Shown: positions 6,110-12,462 of the stretch, piece after piece
Position numbering within the stretch: position 1 is the first letter of the stretch
Layout: each line of letters opens with the position of its first letter
Origin: Suilimivivens sp963618065
GTDB taxonomy: Bacteria; Bacillota; Clostridia; Lachnospirales; Lachnospiraceae
Assembly (NCBI GenBank): GCA_963618065.1
Contig: CAVERH010000065.1
Coordinates: 1-15,493 of the forward strand
Length of the DNA stretch: 15,493 nt
Direction of reading: 5' to 3'
The notes under the pieces: model-generated
Seen by the model: only the letters and a program-made list of their open reading frames with translations
Told to the model about the DNA's origin: nothing
Databases searched by the model: none
Translations under genes and position numbers: made by a program

Positions 6110-7933
6110 ATGAAAACCAAACAACCGGAACTAAACAAAATCACTGCACTCTATGAGAGATTATCCCGTGATGATGAGCAAAGCGGTGACAGCAACAGTA
6201 TCGTAAATCAGAAGAAAATGCTGGAGAAATATGCAGTCGAACAGGGATTTAGCCATCTGCGTCATTATACAGATGATGGCTGGTCAGGAACCAATTTCGA
6301 CAGACCTGACTGGAAACGTATGCTTGCAGACATTGAAGATGGCATTGTAGGATGTGTTATTGTAAAGGATATGAGCCGTATCGGGCGTAATTACCTTGAG
6401 GTAGGTTTTTATACAGAAGTGCTGTTTCGAAAGAAAAATGTTCGATTTATCGCCATTTCCAATAATGTGGACAGTGCCCTGAACGATGGCAGTAACGAAT
6501 TTGCCCCATTTCTTAACATTATGAATGAATGGTATGTAAGAGATACCAGCCGGAAAATAAAATCCGTACTTCATAATAAGGGAATGGAAGGAAAACATCT
6601 GACAAGTAATGCAATCTACGGGTACAAGAAAGATTCTGATGCCCCAGATCGTTGGATTATTGATGAAGAAGCTGCCGCTGTGGTAAGACGAATTTATCAG
6701 CTTATCATAGAAGGAAACGGACCGATGCAGGTAGCAAAGATACTGAAAGATAAAAAAATCGAAAGACCTTCCTATTATCTTGCAAAGCAGGGGCTAGGAA
6801 CCTGTCGGGGAAGCTGTGACATGAGCAGACCATATACATGGACTGCCACTACTGTTTCAGACATTGTAAGAAAGCCTGAGTATATGGGGCATACTGTAAA
6901 TTTCCGTACCAAGAAATTATCCTATAAAGATAAAAATTCCGTTCATAACTCACCGGAAGACTGGATTATTTTTGAAAACACGCAGGAGGCAATTGTGGAT
7001 GAAGAGACATGGCTTACTGTTCAGAAAATCCGTGAGACCAAGCACCGCCCCAGCAAAAAAGGTGACATCAATCCCTTGACCGGACTGGTTTACTGTGCCG
7101 ATTGTGGTGCTAAGATGTTTAATCACCGCACAAATGGTTATGAAAAGAAGGACAAAAACGGTAATCCTACAGGAAAGTACACTAACGCACAGGACAATTA
7201 CACCTGCTCAACTTACAGTAAGGCAAAGAGCAAATTTGAAAACAGATGTACACAGCATCATGTTAGAACAGATGTTATCCGTGATTTGCTTTTGGAAGTT
7301 ATCAAAGCTACCAGCACTTATGTGATGGAACATGAAGCGGAGTTTATCGAAAAGGTTCGTAGTGCTACAGAACTTCAACAGGAGAGCGAAGCTAAGGCAC
7401 TGAAAAAGCGTCTTTCCAGAGAGCAGAAACGTATCAACGAATTAAATACCCTCATCAAGAAAATCTATGAGGACAATGTGAATAGGAAATTAAGCGACAA
7501 GCGGTTTGAAATGCTTTTAGCTGACTACGAAGCAGAACAAAGTGAATTGGAATTATCAGTGAATACTTTAGAAAAGGCATTGAATGACTATCAGGAGAAT
7601 GCTGATAATGTAGATAAGTTTATTGAACTTGTACACCGATACACAGATTTCACAGAACTTACCACTCCTATGATTCATGAATTTGTAGATAAAATCGTGG
7701 TACACGAAGCGGACAAATCTACCGGTGACAGAATCCAGCAGATTGATATTTATCTCAAGTATGTAGGAAAGCTGGATGTCCTTATGCCAGAGCTTACACC
7801 CGAACAGATAAAAGAGGAAGAACGCAAACGCCGTAAACGGGCTTGGGGGCGTACCTACTGGAGACGTAGAAAAGAGCGTGAACAGGCGGAACAAGAGGCA
7901 AAAGAAAAAGAGCTATCTGAGGCAGTCGGATAG
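6110..7933 (+). CDS. Large serine recombinase, TnpX/TndX-like
   Basis: This 607-residue protein is the likely excision and integration enzyme of the transposon. Residues about 10-150 are the resolvase catalytic domain: nucleophile S19 in ALYERLSRDDE, SRIGRN at 89-94 and R145/R148 near WYVRDTSRK. The recombinase DNA-binding domain follows (about 165-310, with GYKKDSDAPDRWIIDEEAAA). A zinc ribbon uses C329, C332, C366 and C380, then comes a coiled coil (about 420-500) and a DUF4368-like region (MIHEFVDKIVVHE to IDIYLKYVG, about 521-552). The tail is very basic (KRRKRAWGRTYWRRRKE). It is intact, close in length to TndX and somewhat shorter than TnpX of Tn4451. The ATG follows GAAAGGAG. It is the last gene, ending about 25 bases from the element boundary, typical for this class. 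Confidence 0.95.
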   Translation: MKTKQPELNKITALYERLSRDDEQSGDSNSIVNQKKMLEKYAVEQGFSHLRHYTDDGWSGTNFDRPDWKRMLADIEDGIVGCVIVKDMSRIGRNYLEVGFYTEVLFRKKNVRFIAISNNVDSALNDGSNEFAPFLNIMNEWYVRDTSRKIKSVLHNKGMEGKHLTSNAIYGYKKDSDAPDRWIIDEEAAAVVRRIYQLIIEGNGPMQVAKILKDKKIERPSYYLAKQGLGTCRGSCDMSRPYTWTATTVSDIVRKPEYMGHTVNFRTKKLSYKDKNSVHNSPEDWIIFENTQEAIVDEETWLTVQKIRETKHRPSKKGDINPLTGLVYCADCGAKMFNHRTNGYEKKDKNGNPTGKYTNAQDNYTCSTYSKAKSKFENRCTQHHVRTDVIRDLLLEVIKATSTYVMEHEAEFIEKVRSATELQQESEAKALKKRLSREQKRINELNTLIKKIYEDNVNRKLSDKRFEMLLADYEAEQSELELSVNTLEKALNDYQENADNVDKFIELVHRYTDFTELTTPMIHEFVDKIVVHEADKSTGDRIQQIDIYLKYVGKLDVLMPELTPEQIKEEERKRRKRAWGRTYWRRRKEREQAEQEAKEKELSEAVG

Positions 7934-7957
7934 ACTGTCACAGAAATAACCCTTAGA

Positions 7958-8872
7958 TAGTGAAACATGGGAATGCCTAAGATCATGGATCCGGATAAAG
8001 GGAACACCTGCAGAAGCAGATCCATGCTTCATATTGCCCACGGATAAGGCTCTTGGTAAAAGTAAATACTCTGTCATTGGCTGATATACCATAGATATGA
8101 TTGGTATAGTCTTTAATGGCCATCATGATAGATCGGGGCATAGATATGGTCCTGATGCCGTTGTCTGTCTTTGGGGGTGTGATAAGGTCCCCAGCCTTTG
8201 CCCTATGCTGCAGAGATTTTGTTATACTGATTGTATCAGCTTCAAAATCAAAATCAAAATCGGAATAGGTAAGGGCAAGCATTTCACCGAATCTTATACC
8301 GGAATAGAATAGCAGTAACAGAGCTGTCCTTGCGGATGGATCCGTTATATGAGTCATGACAGAGTTAAATTGATCCAGTGTCCAGAACTGCATAGAGCGT
8401 GTACGTTTCCCCATATGTCCCGCTTTATTACAGGGATTGGCCGGTAAGTTATAATAGTTTACAGCATAGTTTAATATCGTTGTGAGCATATTCTGCATAC
8501 GGTCCAGATAAGCATCTGAATAGTCTGCTGAGATCTGTACATTCTGCCAGTCTCTTATGTCCTTTGCTGTGATCTGATTAACTGGCTTGTCTTTGAAGTA
8601 TGGCAGGATCCGATTCTTGAATACGTTTTTCTTGCCTTCTATGCTGTTCTCCCTTAGGCGGTGGCTCATATCCTCAATATAGAGGTCATACAGAGCTTGA
8701 AAGGTCATATCTGGGGTGCCTGCTGCTTTTCAAGAAAGGCTCTTTCCCATTCCTTGGCTTCTCGCTGCAGCTTAAAGCCACGCTTCATTTTCTGCTTTCT
8801 GGCACCGGTATAGTCGGTGTAATAAGTTTTTACATAAAAAGTATTTCGTTCTTCATCCTTAAATACTGGCAT
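7958..8872 (-). pseudogene. Tyrosine integrase, frameshifted twice and cut by transposon insertion
   Basis: Joined across frames, this encodes a phage/Tn916-type integrase. An arm-binding segment starts at 8872 (MPVFKDEERNTFYVKTYYTD, AGAGGG upstream), followed by the SAM-like core-binding domain (TFQALYDLYIEDM onward) and the catalytic domain with its first arginine in SGIRFGEMLALTY and the lysine/beta segment in TPPKTDNGIRTISMP. A one-base loss near 8716-8722 (two Gs where three keep frame) stops the first frame at 8705. A one-base gain near 8033-8040 ends the second frame at 7983, while another frame continues KHGSASAGVPFIRIHDLRHSHVSL. Just after this HxLRHSH motif, integrase similarity ends and transposon sequence begins, so the final H/W and catalytic tyrosine are missing. 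The C-terminal piece should lie beyond the transposon's left end. It cannot be an active enzyme. Confidence 0.9.
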
Positions 8873-8905
8873 TTGTTTTCCCTCTTTCCATGAGCTGGCA
8901 GCGGT

Positions 8906-8964
8906 ATGGTAAAAGAGAACGTGTATTTGCCTTTTCTAGGACGGTAAAGTGTATTTATGGTAAA
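8906..8964. repeat. Short direct repeats RYGGTAAA upstream of the integrase
   Basis: ATGGTAAA (8906-8913), ACGGTAAA (8941-8948) and ATGGTAAA (8957-8964) repeat in the same direction just upstream of the integrase start, with another GGTAAA at 9082-9087. A perfect inverted repeat TTGCAC-CA-GTGCAA lies at 8965-8978. They could be integrase arm-type sites or regulator sites; no att core is identified. Confidence 0.3.
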
Positions 8965-9010
8965 TTGCACCAGTGCAACCGTTAAGTGGCTGTATGGTGG
9001 CAAATTTCCA

Positions 9011-9039
9011 TTGCAAATAAGAACTTTAAGCAGTATAAT
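9011..9039 (+). promoter_or_regulatory. Promoter for the predicted antisense RNA
   Basis: TTGCAA (9011-9016) and TATAAT (9034-9039) are exactly 17 bases apart. The transcript would start near 9046 and run into the strong terminator at 9101-9143, giving an RNA of about 100 bases with no recognisable gene. Confidence 0.6.
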
Positions 9040-9045
9040 AAACCT

Positions 9046-9145
9046 AACAAGAGAACCGAAAGCTAGATTGAGCCTAGCCACCGGTAAAATAATTGGTTAC
9101 AAAAAGTAGCGCATCAGTTTACCAGACGAGAGCGCTACTTTTTGC
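9046..9145 (+). ncRNA. Predicted type I antitoxin RNA
   Basis: The RNA is bounded by a good promoter on the left and a Rho-independent terminator on the right. It faces the small toxin gene on the other strand and overlaps its stop codon and 3' end, as RatA overlaps txpA mRNA in Bacillus subtilis. Base pairing with the toxin mRNA over about 9095-9145 could cause degradation. The ends are predictions from promoter and terminator positions. Confidence 0.5.
9101..9143. terminator. Strong bidirectional Rho-independent terminator
   Basis: AAAAAGTAGCGC (9101-9112) and GCGCTACTTTTT (9132-9143) form a perfect 12-base stem, with T runs on both strands. The stop codon of the small toxin (9135-9137) lies inside the right arm, so convergent transcripts from both sides would end here. 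Confidence 0.85.
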
Positions 9146-9221
9146 GTTGTGTATAGATAACAAGAGTTATAACCGCGCAAAGCATAATTACAAACTGGAT
9201 CAGATCCGTATATGTAACCAT
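9135..9221 (-). CDS. Small holin-like (type I) toxin peptide
   Basis: The gene encodes 28 residues: a short start (MVTYTDLIQF), one membrane-spanning segment (about VIMLCAVITLVIY) and a basic tail TQRKK. This is the pattern of the putative holin-like toxin family, single-span peptides that depolarise the host membrane when overproduced and are controlled by antisense RNA. AGGAG lies nine bases before the ATG. The stop codon falls inside the bidirectional terminator, and a convergent antisense RNA is predicted. A TATAAT box on the minus strand (9291-9296) sits in the inverted repeat about 70 bases upstream, with a poor -35. The locus lies between integrase and repressor genes of the decayed element. 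The coding frame is seen directly; toxicity is inferred. Confidence 0.68.
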   Translation of the reverse strand: MVTYTDLIQFVIMLCAVITLVIYTQRKK

Positions 9222-9385
9222 TGGCACCAGCTCCTTTCGTATAGCATCCGGCAGCTGACATATCGCCCCTTCGGTTCTCTGGGTAGGTTTATTATATTGT
9301 CAATGTGTTTTAAAATGAGTGAAAGCGTAGTATAGCATTTATTACACAAGTGTACCTCTGGGTACGGTTGTTATTAAGGTGCAAC

Positions 9386-9401
9386 ATTGCGACGTCGCAA
9401 T
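9386..9401. repeat. Perfect 16-base palindrome
   Basis: ATTGCGACGTCGCAAT is a perfect palindrome in the gene-free DNA downstream of the XRE repressor and upstream of the toxin. A short hairpin GTACC/GGTAC (9352-9365) lies 20 bases away. It could be an operator or remnant replication/attachment site; nothing shows which. Confidence 0.5.
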
Positions 9402-9486
9402 AGATAATTACATATAGGTGCAGTCTATAAACCGGCTATCTGAGTACGTCAGCCCCATTCAGCACGGTCTAAGTTTGGCTTAGGTT

Positions 9487-9948
9487 CTAAAATGGTGGTT
9501 CAAAATCGTCACCTATCTCTGGGGGTTCAATTTTTTTTGAGGTTGCTTTCGTGGGATCCTTTTCAATAAATCGCCCATTTATTAGGTTTAACATTTCAGT
9601 TGCTAAATGAAGATCAGCTTGCTTCACTTCCATTGATGCATCAAATAGTTGTTTGTGTTCAGGGTTATAATATAGAAATTCCCCTAATTCATGGGTATAT
9701 TCATCTATCTCATCATGAAACGTTGTCATATCACATAAACTTTCTTCCTTATCACTCATTCCCATTAGATAATCTATAGAAACGCCATATATATCTGCAA
9801 TTTTTAAAATAGTATCTAAATTAGGTTCTCGTTTCCCATTTTCCCAATTGTAAATAGCATTTTGAGATACGTTTAATAAGTGAGCCAATGTGCTTTGAGT
9901 ATGACCGTGTTTTTTTCTTAATGCTTTTAGTTTCTCAGAAAAATCCAA
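9487..9948 (-). CDS. XRE-family (CI-like) repressor
   Basis: A 153-residue protein. Residues about 3-60 form an XRE helix-turn-helix: FSEKLKALRKKHGHTQSTLA, then NVSQNAIYNWENGKREPNLD, then a final helix ending SIDYLMG. The C-terminal part is acidic and unlike the LexA/CI autoprotease (no Ser-Lys pair region recognised), so it is probably a stand-alone repressor rather than RecA-cleaved. I chose TTG at 9948 because GGAGGTGG lies just before it; the ATG at 9963 lacks a ribosome binding site. It is divergent from the small Cro-like gene across a shared control region carrying its own promoter (TTGCAA, 17 bases, TATTAT), and probably regulates both. It belonged to the decayed element that carried the integrase. 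Confidence 0.88.
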   Translation of the reverse strand: MDFSEKLKALRKKHGHTQSTLAHLLNVSQNAIYNWENGKREPNLDTILKIADIYGVSIDYLMGMSDKEESLCDMTTFHDEIDEYTHELGEFLYYNPEHKQLFDASMEVKQADLHLATEMLNLINGRFIEKDPTKATSKKIEPPEIGDDFEPPF

Positions 9949-9976
9949 TGTTACCACCTCCATATCTACAAAGAAG

Positions 9977-10071
9977 ATAATAGCAAATTGGTGTTTTCTT
10001 TGCAATATACTATTGATAATATAGCAATATGGTGTTAATGTGTCAATAGAAAACACCAAAAAGGTGTTTAA
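9977..10071. promoter_or_regulatory. Divergent promoter and operator region (lysogeny-switch-like)
   Basis: On the minus strand TTGCAA (10000-10005) and TATTAT (9977-9982) are 17 bases apart and serve the repressor. On the plus strand TTGATA (10013-10018) and TAATGT (10036-10041), also 17 apart, serve the Cro-like gene. Four half-sites share GGTGTT: 9990-9998 inside the repressor promoter spacer, 10031-10036 touching the plus -10, and an inverted pair GAAAACACC (10049-10057) and GGTGTTTAA (10063-10071) separated by five As. The arrangement resembles phage OR/OL-type autoregulated switches. Confidence 0.72.
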
Positions 10072-10085
10072 AAGGAGGTGAAAAA

Positions 10086-10244
10086 ATGAATCTTGACAGA
10101 AATAAAGTGGATATCTGTATGGCAAGAAAGAAGTATACCTTAACAGATTTATCAGAAGTTTATGGCGTAAGCCGTGCAAGAATGAATGTTATTCTCAACA
10201 GCAAGGTAATCACACCGGCTTGCGCTGGAAGAGTTGCGGATTGA
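10086..10244 (+). CDS. Cro-like small helix-turn-helix protein, apparently truncated
   Basis: A 52-residue product: MNLDRNKVDICMARKKYTLT, then DLSEVYGVSRARMNVILNSK and a short tail ending CAGRVAD. The GVSRARMNVIL segment is a typical HTH_XRE recognition helix of small phage-type Cro or excisionase-activating regulators. Related proteins are usually about 65-75 residues and continue after TPxTAGR with a GVDV-type helix; here the frame stops immediately after AGRVAD, suggesting a truncation or recombination junction near 10240. AAAGGAGGTG lies eight bases upstream of the ATG and the gene is divergent from the XRE repressor. Expression is plausible, full function less so. Confidence 0.7.
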   Translation: MNLDRNKVDICMARKKYTLTDLSEVYGVSRARMNVILNSKVITPACAGRVAD

Positions 10245-10476
10245 GACTATGGCAATCGAAAGGATGGCAGATACCGGATGGAATTGTGGCAGGAAAAATA
10301 AGATCGCAAAGAAAGGGCAGAGTAAGTAACGGAAAGTGCCTTGCCAAAATCCAATCTGCAGTATGGGTAAAGAGAAACGGAGATCCACGATAAGCAGAGG
10401 AGATGAATGACAGAAGGATGAATCATCAAAGCCGGTGCTGATCGGGGTGCCTCTTTTTTGGAGTGCAGATTTTCAT

Positions 10477-10496
10477 AAAATCCGAAAGGATTTTTT
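10477..10496 (+). terminator. Rho-independent terminator with GAAA loop
   Basis: AAAATCC (10477-10483), a GAAA tetraloop and GGATTTT (10488-10494) form a compact hairpin running into a T tract. It would end plus-strand transcripts coming from the Cro-like gene region and insulate the toxin-antitoxin pair downstream. Confidence 0.75.
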
Positions 10497-10509
10497 CCTT
10501 ATGGTAGTT

Positions 10510-10597
10510 CCTCTCCTTCGGGGAGAGGCAGGTGAGGGGATGTAATGCTCCTTGTTTGGCATAGTATTCTGTGATTTCCAACGGAAGAATACTATGC
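10510..10597. repeat. Two adjacent hairpins
   Basis: The first hairpin pairs CCTCTCC (10510-10516) with GGAGAGG (10522-10528) around a TTCGG loop. The second pairs GCATAGTATTCT (10559-10570) with AGAATACTATGC (10586-10597), a perfect 12-base stem with a 15-base loop. Neither has a T tract. They may be a remnant small repeat element or structured RNA. Confidence 0.55.
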
Positions 10598-10732
10598 CGG
10601 TGATCGCAGGAGATGGGGAGGTCAATGCCGGGGGCAGGGTTTGGAATGGTATAGGTAGAATATAAGAATACAGCAATATAAAATACAATTCATATTTGCT
10701 ATCAATAAATATTGTGCTATCCATAATATTAG

Positions 10733-10761
10733 TTGATAATTTTATGAAAATTGAATATACT
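10733..10761 (+). promoter_or_regulatory. Promoter of the AbrB/PIN operon
   Basis: TTGATA (10733-10738) and TATACT (10756-10761) are 17 bases apart, about 50 bases before the antitoxin start. The identical pair of hexamers recurs at 11528-11556. Autorepression by the AbrB-type antitoxin is typical for such operons, but no clear operator palindrome is visible here. Confidence 0.68.
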
Positions 10762-10812
10762 ATTGGTGTAAGGAAAGTAAGGAATGCATTGCTTTTGAAA
10801 GGAGGACTTTAT

Positions 10813-11070
10813 ATGGAATTAGCAAAAGTAACATCCAAAGGACAAGTGACAATACCTATAGAAATCCGTAAAAAACTTGGTATTAAGAATGGAGATAAAA
10901 TTCTGTTTGTGGAAGAGGCCGGAAAAATTTATATGTTGAATTCTTCCATGGATGCATTACGTGAAGCCCAGAGGGCATTTGCAGGAGAGGCAGAAAGACT
11001 TGGGCTTCGTGATGATAATGATGTAATGGAAATGATCAAAGAGATTAGGGAAAAAAGCGTGGTGAAGTAG
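10813..11070 (+). CDS. AbrB/MazE-type antitoxin
   Basis: An 85-residue protein whose N-terminus (MELAKVTSKGQVTIPIEIRK through GDKILFVEEAGKIYML) is a textbook SpoVT-AbrB swapped-hairpin DNA-binding domain, residues about 3-48. The rest (SMDALREAQRAFAGEAERLG onward) is helical and probably wraps the toxin. The start is set by AAAGGAGGA eight bases before the ATG at 10813; an earlier start at 10696 would run across the promoter and is rejected. Its stop codon is followed immediately by the start of the PIN gene, so the two are translated as a unit. Expected roles: neutralise the PIN nuclease and repress the operon. Confidence 0.92.
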   Translation: MELAKVTSKGQVTIPIEIRKKLGIKNGDKILFVEEAGKIYMLNSSMDALREAQRAFAGEAERLGLRDDNDVMEMIKEIREKSVVK

Positions 11071-11469
11071 ATGCGGATTATGCTGGATACGAATGTGCTG
11101 ATATCGGCGCTGCTTTTTCCCGGCAGCAAAATGGATACCTTAATGAATTGTATTTTTACAAGGCATCAACTGGTACTGTCATCTTATGTAGTAGAGGAGC
11201 TTAAGAACGTTGTAAAGAGAAAATTTCCCAATAAGGAACACGTAATTAACAAATTGTTAGTGGCAATGAGTTATGAGTTTGTATACACACCCAATGATCT
11301 GGAGGAAGGCTTATTTGATATTCGGGATATCAAAGACTATCCGGTACTTTACACAGCAATTATTGAGGATGTGGATATTCTTATTACCGGAGACAAGGAT
11401 TTCAAGGATATTGATATAGAAAAGCCAGAGATTATGATACCAACAGAATTTTTGGAGTTTTATTTATAG
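11071..11469 (+). CDS. PIN-domain toxin (putative endoribonuclease)
   Basis: A 132-residue PIN protein. The metal-binding acidic residues are visible: D6 in IMLDTNVLISALLFPG, E42/E43 in SSYVVEELKNVV, D89 in IRDIKDYPVLYTAI, and D108/D110 in ILITGDKDF. The TNVLISALLFPGSK start and KDYPVLYTAIIEDVDILITG phrase fit the PIN_3-type subfamily of toxin-antitoxin PIN proteins, which cut RNA. It begins directly after the antitoxin stop codon (zero spacing), implying coupled translation. The protein is intact and of normal length. The target RNA is unknown. Confidence 0.92.
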   Translation: MRIMLDTNVLISALLFPGSKMDTLMNCIFTRHQLVLSSYVVEELKNVVKRKFPNKEHVINKLLVAMSYEFVYTPNDLEEGLFDIRDIKDYPVLYTAIIEDVDILITGDKDFKDIDIEKPEIMIPTEFLEFYL

Positions 11470-11527
11470 GTGTTAAAAGCATATCAGCATAGCGATCAAA
11501 AATTTATATTAAATAATTACAATTATT

Positions 11528-11556
11528 TTGATAATTATAAGTACTTTTGTTATACT
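11528..11556 (+). promoter_or_regulatory. Promoter upstream of the winged-helix gene
   Basis: TTGATA (11528-11533) and TATACT (11551-11556), 17 apart. A good ribosome binding site (AAAGGTGG, 11561-11568) and ATG (11575) follow directly, but that ATG opens only a 19-codon frame ending in TGA. Confidence 0.65.
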
Positions 11557-11651
11557 TAAAAAAGGTGGTTTGCTATGAAAACGTTTTGGCAAATCCCGGT
11601 TATATCAGAACGGTACTGTCGCTTTCGTTTTTGAAAAAAGAAGATGCAAAG

Positions 11652-11930
11652 ATGAAGGAAGATACAAACTTAATTCAAAAAAATGAAAGAAGTTTGAAAG
11701 AAGTTTTGAAAGAAGTTTTAAACCAGAAAGATTATGAAAAGATATTGCCTATAATAGAGTATTTAGAGACTAACTCTTCAATTACGACGCAGACAGTAAG
11801 ACAGATAACAGGAAAGTCATTAGTAACTGCATGGCGTTATATACAGATTTTGGTAAAAGCAGATGTTCTTGAATCTGATGGTAATACAAATAATGCGGAG
11901 TATATCGTAAAGCTACAATCAAAAAGATAG
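11652..11930 (+). CDS. Winged-helix protein, possibly the tail of a decayed gene
   Basis: From ATG 11652 the frame gives 92 residues: a charged helix (NERSLKEVLKEVLNQKDYEK) followed by a winged helix-turn-helix (ILPIIEYLETNSSITTQTVR, then QITGKSLVTAWRYIQILVKA). Such domains occur at the C-terminus of Fic proteins and of AlbA/RecG-like regulators in Firmicutes, so this may be a stand-alone regulator or the surviving end of a longer gene. The best translation signals upstream (AAAGGTGG and ATG 11575) open a different frame that stops after 19 codons; the in-frame extension upstream begins inside the promoter and is not credible. A frameshift between 11575 and 11652 would explain this. The function is unknown. 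Confidence 0.5.
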   Translation: MKEDTNLIQKNERSLKEVLKEVLNQKDYEKILPIIEYLETNSSITTQTVRQITGKSLVTAWRYIQILVKADVLESDGNTNNAEYIVKLQSKR

Positions 11931-11955
11931 GACGCGAAAGAATAGGAGATACGTT

Positions 11956-12462
11956 ATGATACATCCGGATAAGATTGGTGTAGAAGCTAAGAAAAAGGAA
12001 GATGAAAATTATAAGTTTCGCAGTTACCTGAAAGGGCATGCAGACGAAGAAGAATTGGACAAACAGTTTTTGAGATTACATAGAGAATTGTTTGCTGATT
12101 ATGATTGTAGTAAGTGCAGAAATTGCTGTAAGATGTACAATGGTAGTATTCCAGAAGAGGATGTAGAAAAGGATGCTGAATATTTGGAAATTACCGTAGA
12201 GCAGTTTATAGATTTCTTTTTGGAAAAAGAGGAATGCGGACTTGGATATCATACAAAACATAAGCCGTGTGATTTCCTGCAGGGAGATGGTAGTTGCAAA
12301 TTGGGGGATTGTAAGCCGGATAGCTGTAAGAAATTTCCGTATACAGATCAACCGGAACGGTTATTCAGTTTGCTTGGGATGTTAGATATTATTACAATCT
12401 GCCCGGTAGCATTCGAAATATTTGAAAGACTCAAGAAAGAGTATGGGTTTAGGAAGAGATAA
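11956..12462 (+). CDS. YkgJ family cysteine-cluster protein
   Basis: A 168-residue protein with the YkgJ/zinc- or iron-chelating cluster C51-x2-C54-x2-C57-C58 (YDCSKCRNCCKMYNGSIPEE) and further cysteines at 94, 105, 114, 119, 124 and 149, most in the family pattern (CDFLQGDGSCKLGDCKPDSC). Such proteins bind metal, probably zinc or an Fe-S cluster, and are mostly uncharacterised. The ATG follows ATAGGAG by seven bases. It lies 25 bases after the winged-helix gene and may share its promoter. It is not a known mobile-element gene; it may be ordinary accessory or chromosomal content. Confidence 0.9.
   Translation: MIHPDKIGVEAKKKEDENYKFRSYLKGHADEEELDKQFLRLHRELFADYDCSKCRNCCKMYNGSIPEEDVEKDAEYLEITVEQFIDFFLEKEECGLGYHTKHKPCDFLQGDGSCKLGDCKPDSCKKFPYTDQPERLFSLLGMLDIITICPVAFEIFERLKKEYGFRKR

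Larger units (their letters stand above)
1..7957. mobile_element. Tn4451-like mobilizable transposon, right-hand part
   Basis: The relaxase, oriT, DUF3847, TnpW, sigma-like gene, cargo and large serine recombinase together match the known layout of Tn4451-type and related clostridial mobilizable elements, in which a large serine recombinase replaces an IS transposase or tyrosine integrase. The right boundary is placed at about 7955-7963, because integrase coding sequence begins immediately after it. GA dinucleotides occur at 7956-7957 and 7962-7963; Tn4451-type recombinases are known to recombine at a GA core, so either could be the crossover. The left end lies beyond base 1, so the total length is unknown. 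No long terminal inverted repeat is visible, as expected for this class. Confidence 0.8.
9034..9296. repeat. 27-base imperfect inverted repeats enclosing the toxin locus
   Basis: The repeat TATAATAAACCTA (continuing to GAACCGAA, 9034-9060) recurs inverted at 9270-9296 with two mismatches. Each copy starts with a TATAAT box and extends over the expected transcription start of one of the two convergent RNAs, so both RNAs would share a promoter and 5' sequence. Alternatively these are ends of a small (263-base) miniature inverted-repeat element carrying the locus. Confidence 0.65.
10245..10812. other. Gene-poor, hairpin-rich intergenic region
   Basis: No recognisable gene. Immediately after the Cro-like stop a frame stays open to about 10391 (containing LWQSKGWQIPDGIVAGKIRS) but has no start signal or known family; it may be decayed coding DNA. 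The second half contains a terminator, two further hairpins and the AbrB/PIN promoter, listed separately. This seems to be the edge between the decayed mobile element and the following accessory genes. Confidence 0.5.

Noticed and set aside
8830..9081. 83-codon minus-strand frame upstream of the integrase
   Set aside because: It overlaps the integrase N-terminus in another frame, lacks a ribosome binding site and crosses the antisense RNA promoter.
9101..9143. CRISPR-like or tRNA-like interpretation of the repeats near 9100
   Set aside because: Only a single hairpin and one pair of inverted repeats occur; there is no periodic repeat-spacer array and no cloverleaf.
10242..10391. Open frame after the Cro-like gene
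   Set aside because: No start signal and no recognisable family; it may be decayed coding DNA but is not supported as a gene.
10473..10724. Minus-strand 83-codon frame in the hairpin region
   Set aside because: It reads through two hairpins and a terminator and overlaps the AbrB promoter; proline/serine-rich nonsense typical of non-coding DNA.
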